From NCBI GenBank assembly GCA_020726205.1, contig DYTA01000025.1:1-10871 (forward strand): a DNA stretch of 10,871 nt, given 5' to 3'. Source of the stretch: Nitrosospira multiformis (GTDB lineage: Bacteria; Pseudomonadota; Gammaproteobacteria; Burkholderiales; UBA11063). Position 1 is the first letter of the stretch; every line of letters starts with the position of its first letter. The notes beneath the pieces are model-generated. The model was not told where the DNA came from. It was given only the letters and a program-made list of their open reading frames with translations, and did no database searches. Both the position numbers and the translations under genes were made by a program. This document shows positions 7,105 to 10,871 of this stretch, piece by piece.

Positions 7105-7833
7105 ATGAAAAAAATGATTATTATCGCAACTTATAATGAAAAAGATAATATAGAGAAAATTTTATCTGATGTTTTTCATTATGTACCAGATACACATATT
7201 TTGGTTATTGATGATAACTCTCCAGATAAAACCGCTGATATTGTTTCAAATTTGGCTGAAACAAAATATAATGGTCAGCTATTTTTAATAAAAAGAGCTG
7301 GTAAACTTGGATTAGGTACAGCTTATGTTGCAGGTTTTAACTGGGGATTAGAGCGAGACTATGATATTATTGGTCAAATGGATGCTGATTTCTCTCATAA
7401 TCCTAAATATCTTCCACAAATGTTTAATACTTTACAAACCTATGATATGGTATTGGGTAGTCGCTATGTTGATGGCGGTGGAGTAGTTAATTGGAGCTTA
7501 AAACGCAAACTAATTAGCCGAGGTGGAAGTTTATATGCCAAAATAATTTTAGGGTTGCCATTTAATGATTTAACTGGTGGATTTAAATGTTTTCGCCGTG
7601 AGGTATTGGAAACTATTAATGTTAATGAGCTTAAGTCAACTGGTTATTGTTTTCAAATTGAAACTACATACAAGGCTTTTTTAAATGGATTTAAGATTAA
7701 AGAAATACCAATTATTTTTGAAGATAGAATATTAGGTGTATCTAAAATGTCTGGAAGCATTTTTAAAGAAGCTATGCTAATGGTCTTAGAGTTAAGAAAA
7801 AATCGAGCAAATTTTATAAAGCCTAAAAAATAA
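7105..7833 (+). CDS. Dpm1-like polyprenyl-phosphate sugar synthase (GT2)
   Basis: This GT2 enzyme (GT-A fold) would transfer a sugar, by family precedent mannose, from a nucleotide sugar to a polyprenyl phosphate on the cytoplasmic side of the membrane. Seen in order: IIIATYNEKDNI (5-16), VIDDNSPD (34-41, with D36-D37), the metal-binding D93-A-D95 in QMDADFSHNP, VLGSRYVDGG (116-125), LTGGFKCFRR (156-165), the conserved E186 region GYCFQIE, and FEDRILGVSKMS (205-216). The last resembles the R-x4-SKM motif of Dpm1. At 242 residues it is the short form with no C-terminal membrane anchor, unlike ArnC. AAGGA (7093-7097) lies 7 bases before the ATG and the gap to the preceding gene is 20 bases. It is the last gene of the operon and presumably feeds the ArnT-like enzyme. 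Donor specificity is inferred. Confidence 0.92.
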   Translation: MKKMIIIATYNEKDNIEKILSDVFHYVPDTHILVIDDNSPDKTADIVSNLAETKYNGQLFLIKRAGKLGLGTAYVAGFNWGLERDYDIIGQMDADFSHNPKYLPQMFNTLQTYDMVLGSRYVDGGGVVNWSLKRKLISRGGSLYAKIILGLPFNDLTGGFKCFRREVLETINVNELKSTGYCFQIETTYKAFLNGFKIKEIPIIFEDRILGVSKMSGSIFKEAMLMVLELRKNRANFIKPKK

Positions 7834-7872
7834 AATAATCCCCCAGTTGTTATTATAATTGGGGGATTATTT
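7833..7872. terminator. Bidirectional terminator between the envelope operon and lapB
   Basis: A stem with a five-C/five-G core (7840-7844 with 7861-7865), extended outward by AAATAAT/ATTATTT and inward by four more pairs including one G-T, encloses a loop at 7849-7856. A and T runs on the two sides allow termination in both directions. It starts at the last base of the upstream stop codon. Confidence 0.9.
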
Positions 7873-7888
7873 ATATGTGGATGTTTGT

Positions 7889-9055
7889 TTAATTTTCAGT
7901 ATTATTTGGACTTATACTTTCCCAAGAATAACAAGCTGGGCATTGCCAGAAAAAAGTCTTAGATTTAAAATTACAACATCCACAGTGATAGTTGGATAAT
8001 TTATTGTTGTATTTTAATAAAATATTTTTAATGTGTTCAGCATCTTGTTTTCCATCAACGGTTTCTAATTCAGATAATCTAGCATTGATTAATAATGCAG
8101 CTATTTTAGAGTTTGGTGTATGTTGCATGGCAGATCTTAAATACTCTACAGTTGCTTCTTGTGTATCATAATTTGAAAGTTTTTGATAAACGAAGTCGTA
8201 CATATTTAATTTCGGATATAAAGTTACATAACCTTTAATTAATGTTAAGCACTCTTTTACTTTATCTAGTCTTAGATAGGCATCAAACATTTTATCCATG
8301 ATTAATGGCAGATAAAGAAAATTTTGTTTTTCAATTAGTTGCCATGTTGTAATTGATTGTTGATAATCTTCAAGGTTAAAATATACATCACCAAGCAAAA
8401 TATTTGCACGAACACATTTACGATTAATTTCTAGCGCATTTTGTAAGAGTTCTTTAGCTTTCTCTAAGTCTGATTTTATTATTGCTTCTTGTGCTAACTC
8501 ACAAATAAATTGAGCAACTTCAGTGTGGAAACTAAAATCTGAGTTAGCCAGTTTTTTTGCTGTTTCAATGGCATCACTCCAGTTTTTATCTTGTTGATAA
8601 ATGAGTAATAACATTTCAAGTGCTTGGTGGCTATACAGTTCGCTATTCAATAATTGAACTAATAATGCTTCTGAGCGATCAATTAAACCAGCTTTTTGGA
8701 AGTCTTGCGCTAGTTCTAAACGAATCTTATCCTTTAATTGATTACTCATAACATATTGTGACGCAAGTAATTTAGTATGTAATCTAATTGCTAAATCATT
8801 CTCGCCTCTTTTACGATACAGTCGTCCAAGGCTAAATTGTGGTTCTATTAATTGTGGTTCTTGCTCAACTAACTGTTTTAATTCATCACTTGCAATGCCT
8901 GTATTATTATCAACTAATGCATCAACGCCATCAAAAACGCGTTGAGGTAGTTGTTTAGCTTGTTTTAATACTACTTTCATATCTATTCGACCTGCAAACC
9001 AGCCAAAAGCAAAAAATAGGGGAGTTATCAATAACCATATTATTAAAATATCCAA
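7889..9055 (-). CDS. lapB: LapB (YciM), TPR regulator of LPS synthesis
   Basis: LapB is an inner-membrane-anchored TPR protein that, in E. coli, brings LpxC to FtsH for degradation and so limits lipid A synthesis. At 388 residues it matches the family length (389 in E. coli). An N-terminal membrane helix (about 4-20) is followed by repeated TPR helices; RGENDLAIRLHTKLL (84-98) is a close family match. The C-terminal rubredoxin-type metal site has C358/C361 and C372/C375 in YHCGCC and WQCPAC. The start is a TTG at 9055-9053, supported by AAAAGG (complement of 9064-9069) 8 bases before it, the correct membrane-anchor N-terminus and no in-frame ATG nearby. It lies 15 bases after lapA, in the same operon. 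The weak start codon may keep its level below that of lapA. Confidence 0.95.
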   Translation of the reverse strand: MDILIIWLLITPLFFAFGWFAGRIDMKVVLKQAKQLPQRVFDGVDALVDNNTGIASDELKQLVEQEPQLIEPQFSLGRLYRKRGENDLAIRLHTKLLASQYVMSNQLKDKIRLELAQDFQKAGLIDRSEALLVQLLNSELYSHQALEMLLLIYQQDKNWSDAIETAKKLANSDFSFHTEVAQFICELAQEAIIKSDLEKAKELLQNALEINRKCVRANILLGDVYFNLEDYQQSITTWQLIEKQNFLYLPLIMDKMFDAYLRLDKVKECLTLIKGYVTLYPKLNMYDFVYQKLSNYDTQEATVEYLRSAMQHTPNSKIAALLINARLSELETVDGKQDAEHIKNILLKYNNKLSNYHCGCCNFKSKTFFWQCPACYSWESISPNNTEN

Positions 9056-9070
9056 GATTATAGCCTTTTA

Positions 9071-9349
9071 TTAAATTATTTCATCTTCATTTTGGGGTAA
9101 TATATTTTGTTTTTTTAGCTGTTTCTTTAGGTTACTTATTTGTTTTTTCAATGATAAATTACTAATTAAACCAATTAAACTACCAATAAATATACCGCTA
9201 ATTGCAAAAATAGCTAATGTAATTATTAGTGGAAGCTTCAAAGTGTAAACACCTAAAAAATTAAATTCTACAATTTGCATATTATTTATTGCAAGAACTA
9301 ATAAAAATATAAAAACAATGACTCTGATAATAATTTTAAAAATTCTCAT
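9071..9349 (-). CDS. lapA: LapA, small LPS-assembly membrane protein (DUF1049)
   Basis: LapA is a small inner-membrane partner of LapB. The protein has 92 residues (about 102 in E. coli). The N-terminal helix (about 5-22) is followed by NNMQIVEFNFLGVYTLKLPL (23-42), which is typical of the family, then a second membrane helix (about 41-63) and a Lys/Gln-rich amphipathic coiled-coil segment (about 64-85). GGAG (complement of 9358-9361) lies 8 bases before the ATG. It is the first gene of the lapA-lapB operon, and the gene order is as in E. coli, although the usual ihfB and rpsA genes are not upstream here. Confidence 0.92.
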   Translation of the reverse strand: MRIFKIIIRVIVFIFLLVLAINNMQIVEFNFLGVYTLKLPLIITLAIFAISGIFIGSLIGLISNLSLKKQISNLKKQLKKQNILPQNEDEII

Positions 9350-9378
9350 TCTAAATGCTCCATTGCAATATTTAGCAG

Positions 9379-9407
9379 TTAATTATGAGTAATTATATCA
9401 TAATTAA
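9379..9407. promoter_or_regulatory. Ten-bp inverted repeat over the lapA promoter, candidate operator
   Basis: TTAATTATGA (9379-9388) and TCATAATTAA (9398-9407) are perfect complements separated by 9 bases. The element covers the predicted lapA -10 (9392-9400), where a bound dimeric repressor would block transcription. An AT-rich chance palindrome or a weak RNA hairpin is possible. Confidence 0.4.
9392..9400 (-). promoter_or_regulatory. Predicted extended -10 promoter of lapA-lapB
   Basis: On the minus strand this reads TGATATAAT, a consensus TATAAT with the TGn extension. No good -35 is seen at the normal distance, which extended -10 promoters tolerate. Transcription would start near 9385, giving a leader of about 36 bases before lapA. 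Confidence 0.6.
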
Positions 9408-9486
9408 TCTCATCTCTTTTTAGCAATCCATCTTCAAAAAATTTATTTTTTAAGGTTATTATTTTGATTTTTAAATTTTATATCAT

Positions 9487-9795
9487 TTAACCTGGTGTTT
9501 GGGGAATAATGTTTTTTTGTTCTCCGGTTGCATTATTAAATTTTATACTAATAAAAATAATAACTTGAGATTTTTTGTTTATTCGAATATGTTCGTCTAT
9601 TTTAAAATATTTGGATAACATGTTTTGTAGTATTGGTATTTCTGATGATGTTATTTCAATAGTTAAATTTAAACAATAATCAGAAAACATACTTTGATGA
9701 ATTATAGTTCCGCAATGATTTATTAATCTAGGTATTTCAAAAATTATTTGATTACGTTCATGTGAAGTATAAAAATTCCAATAGATTCGTTGCAT
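9487..9795 (-). CDS. Hypothetical protein, 102 residues, possible ferredoxin-like (ACT-type) fold
   Basis: I do not recognise this gene with confidence. It encodes a soluble protein without membrane segments. The apparent pattern is strand (RIYWNFY, 3-9), helix (RNQIIFEIPRLINHC, 14-28), two strands (TIIHQSMF and CLNLTIEI, 30-48), helix (SEIPILQNMLSKYF, 51-64) and a strand (SQVIIFISIKF, 76-86), which is the beta-alpha-beta-beta-alpha-beta order of ferredoxin-like and ACT domains. The tail ends in IPQTPG. It has a good promoter of its own (9820-9849) but a weak ribosome binding site. It lies between lapA (same strand, 137 bases downstream) and the divergent RepA-like gene. The promoter and the plausible secondary structure support a real gene. 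Function is unknown. Confidence 0.65.
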   Translation of the reverse strand: MQRIYWNFYTSHERNQIIFEIPRLINHCGTIIHQSMFSDYCLNLTIEITSSEIPILQNMLSKYFKIDEHIRINKKSQVIIFISIKFNNATGEQKNIIPQTPG

Positions 9796-9819
9796 AATAA
9801 TTTGCCAAAATAAAACTAT

Positions 9820-9849
9820 ATTATACTTAAGTTTTTTTAATTTTGTAAA
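9820..9849 (-). promoter_or_regulatory. Predicted sigma-70 promoter of the 102-residue gene
   Basis: On the minus strand TTTACA (complement of 9844-9849) and TATAAT (complement of 9820-9825) are 18 bases apart, together one mismatch from consensus. Transcription would start near 9813, leaving a leader of about 18 bases. Confidence 0.65.
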
Positions 9850-9886
9850 CTACTACTTTTTTATCAATAACGACTATATTAATCTA

Positions 9887-10822
9887 TTGTATAGTTTCAT
9901 CTGCTATAATAATGATTACCGCATCCAAAATTATAACCAACAAAATACTCCACAAATACAGAGTGTTAAAGAGCTAGAGGTTATACTTAATCCAGCAAAA
10001 CAAAGCTCTAACAATAAGCTAATTAATGATGTAACTTACACAATATCTCCATTTATTTATGTTCCATTTTTACAGCATATTAATAGCAAAAGAGCTACAG
10101 ATGATGAAATTAATTGCTACAGTAAAACGGTGGCTATAGGTGATAATTTTATCACGGTATCTTACGATAATCACGACTCAAATGTTCCATGCGGAATCTA
10201 TCCACGGAGATTTTTTTCTGAGATCTGCAAACTCATAATCTCCCAAAAATATAAATCACGTAAAGTACAATTGCCAGCTAAAAAAAGTAAATTTATTAAA
10301 GAAATTCTAAAAATAAATTATGTATGTGGCAAAAAAGATACACAACTAATTAATACACAATTAAGGGCATTATTAAATTGCGAAATATCGATTGAATATA
10401 CTAATCCTAATGGAACAACAAGAGTTAATCGTAAGAAAATCAAAATATTCGATGGTGATTGTTCTTGGTTATATGATGATAATATGGAATGGCAAAACGA
10501 AATAACAATTAGTCAAGAAATGTTTGAGCTAATTAAATTTAGTCGTGTACCAATCTCCGCTTATGCAGTAGATACATTTACCAGTTCTAGAAAATTAGAT
10601 GTATTCAATTATTTCTCTTATCAGAATTACAATCTATATCAAAAGAAATTAAATCATACCTTTCAGGTTGATAAGTTATTTTATTTGTTTGGTGGTGATA
10701 TAAGAGACTTTAAAGAATTTAAAAAAGCCTTTAAAAAAATTATTAATGATCTTGCTCAAGTATCATGTCTTGATATCATCCAAGTGAAAAATTCTTATAA
10801 GCTAACCAGCAATGAGATATAG
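9887..10822 (+). CDS. RepA-like plasmid replication initiator protein
   Basis: The protein resembles the plasmid RepA family (RepA_C, Pfam PF04796 as I recall it), which binds the origin and starts plasmid replication. The key family-like segments are VPCGIYPRRFFSEI (100-113), corresponding to the GLPYGSIPRLLL-type block; SRKVQLPAKKSKFIKEIL (124-141); the TQLRALLNCEISIEY segment (157-171); and SRKLDVFNYFSYQNY (234-248), where the family has a SPLALDIYAWL-type block. These are recalled patterns, not an alignment. Length (311 from the TTG) is normal. The start is doubtful: the frame is open from 9785, but the only ATG, GTG or TTG before residue 82 is the TTG at 9887, without a ribosome binding site. 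Family-like sequence begins near residue 52, so the next start (GTG at 10130) would be too late. No partition gene or iterons are visible beside it. It may be a domesticated or decaying plasmid remnant. Confidence 0.72.
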   Translation: MYSFICYNNDYRIQNYNQQNTPQIQSVKELEVILNPAKQSSNNKLINDVTYTISPFIYVPFLQHINSKRATDDEINCYSKTVAIGDNFITVSYDNHDSNVPCGIYPRRFFSEICKLIISQKYKSRKVQLPAKKSKFIKEILKINYVCGKKDTQLINTQLRALLNCEISIEYTNPNGTTRVNRKKIKIFDGDCSWLYDDNMEWQNEITISQEMFELIKFSRVPISAYAVDTFTSSRKLDVFNYFSYQNYNLYQKKLNHTFQVDKLFYLFGGDIRDFKEFKKAFKKIINDLAQVSCLDIIQVKNSYKLTSNEI

Positions 10823-10837
10823 TTAACCTATGAATAA

Positions 10838-10870
10838 TTGAGCTATAGATTGTTCAATCGCTAAACTCAA
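10838..10870. repeat. Nested inverted repeats after the RepA-like gene
   Basis: An outer pair TTGAG (10838-10842) / CTCAA (10866-10870) encloses an inner pair GATTG (10848-10852) / CAATC (10855-10859) with only TT between. No T tract is visible because the window ends. It could be the start of a terminator, a protein-binding site or part of a larger repeat. Confidence 0.4.
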
Positions 10871-10871
10871 A

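Noticed and set aside
9436..9451. A-run/T-run inverted repeat (AAAAAAT TT ATTTTTT) as a terminator of the 102-residue gene
   Set aside because: The stem is made only of A-T pairs and would be very weak; such runs are expected by chance in this composition.
9861..9869. TTATCAATA as a DnaA box near the RepA-like gene
   Set aside because: It differs from TTATCCACA at two important positions and stands alone, with no second box or iterons.
1..10871. CRISPR arrays, tRNA or rRNA genes, insertion sequences
   Set aside because: No regularly spaced repeats, cloverleaf-like GC-rich segments, rRNA sequence or transposase frames were seen on either strand.

Overview
The window is a strongly AT-rich piece of bacterial DNA. 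It most likely comes from the chromosome of a gammaproteobacterium: it carries an E. coli-type pyruvate dehydrogenase E2, a YqhD-type aldehyde reductase and an adjacent lapA-lapB pair, whose products control lipopolysaccharide synthesis. Low GC and the LPS-modification-like genes would suit a Francisella-like or similar AT-rich lineage. That is a guess from composition and gene content; I cannot place the genus.

Left part (1-2310): about 330 bases with a convincing promoter lead into a stand-alone dihydrolipoamide acetyltransferase gene (aceF). It has two lipoyl domains and an unusual N-terminal extension of about 110 residues. No aceE precedes it directly, and a perfect 19-bp inverted repeat closes the unit. 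Middle (2311-4098): yqhD on the minus strand is divergent from a universal-stress-protein gene across a 148-base AT-rich promoter region. The stress gene ends in a clean terminator.

Central operon (4117-7872): a radical SAM protein, a PAP2-family membrane phosphatase, an ArnT-like GT-C glycosyltransferase and a Dpm1-like polyprenyl-phosphate sugar synthase are packed on the plus strand and end at a GC-rich bidirectional terminator. The last three fit a model in which a sugar is loaded onto a polyprenyl phosphate in the cytoplasm and transferred in the periplasm to lipid A or another envelope acceptor, with the phosphatase trimming a lipid phosphate.

Right part (7889-10871): lapA-lapB on the minus strand, with an extended -10 promoter overlapped by a 10-bp inverted repeat; then an unrecognised 102-codon gene; then a plus-strand gene resembling plasmid RepA initiators. 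The RepA-like gene has no ordinary start codon and is followed by nested inverted repeats at the window edge. A replication-initiator-like gene beside housekeeping genes suggests an integrated or domesticated plasmid remnant. No rRNA, tRNA, CRISPR array or insertion sequence was seen.
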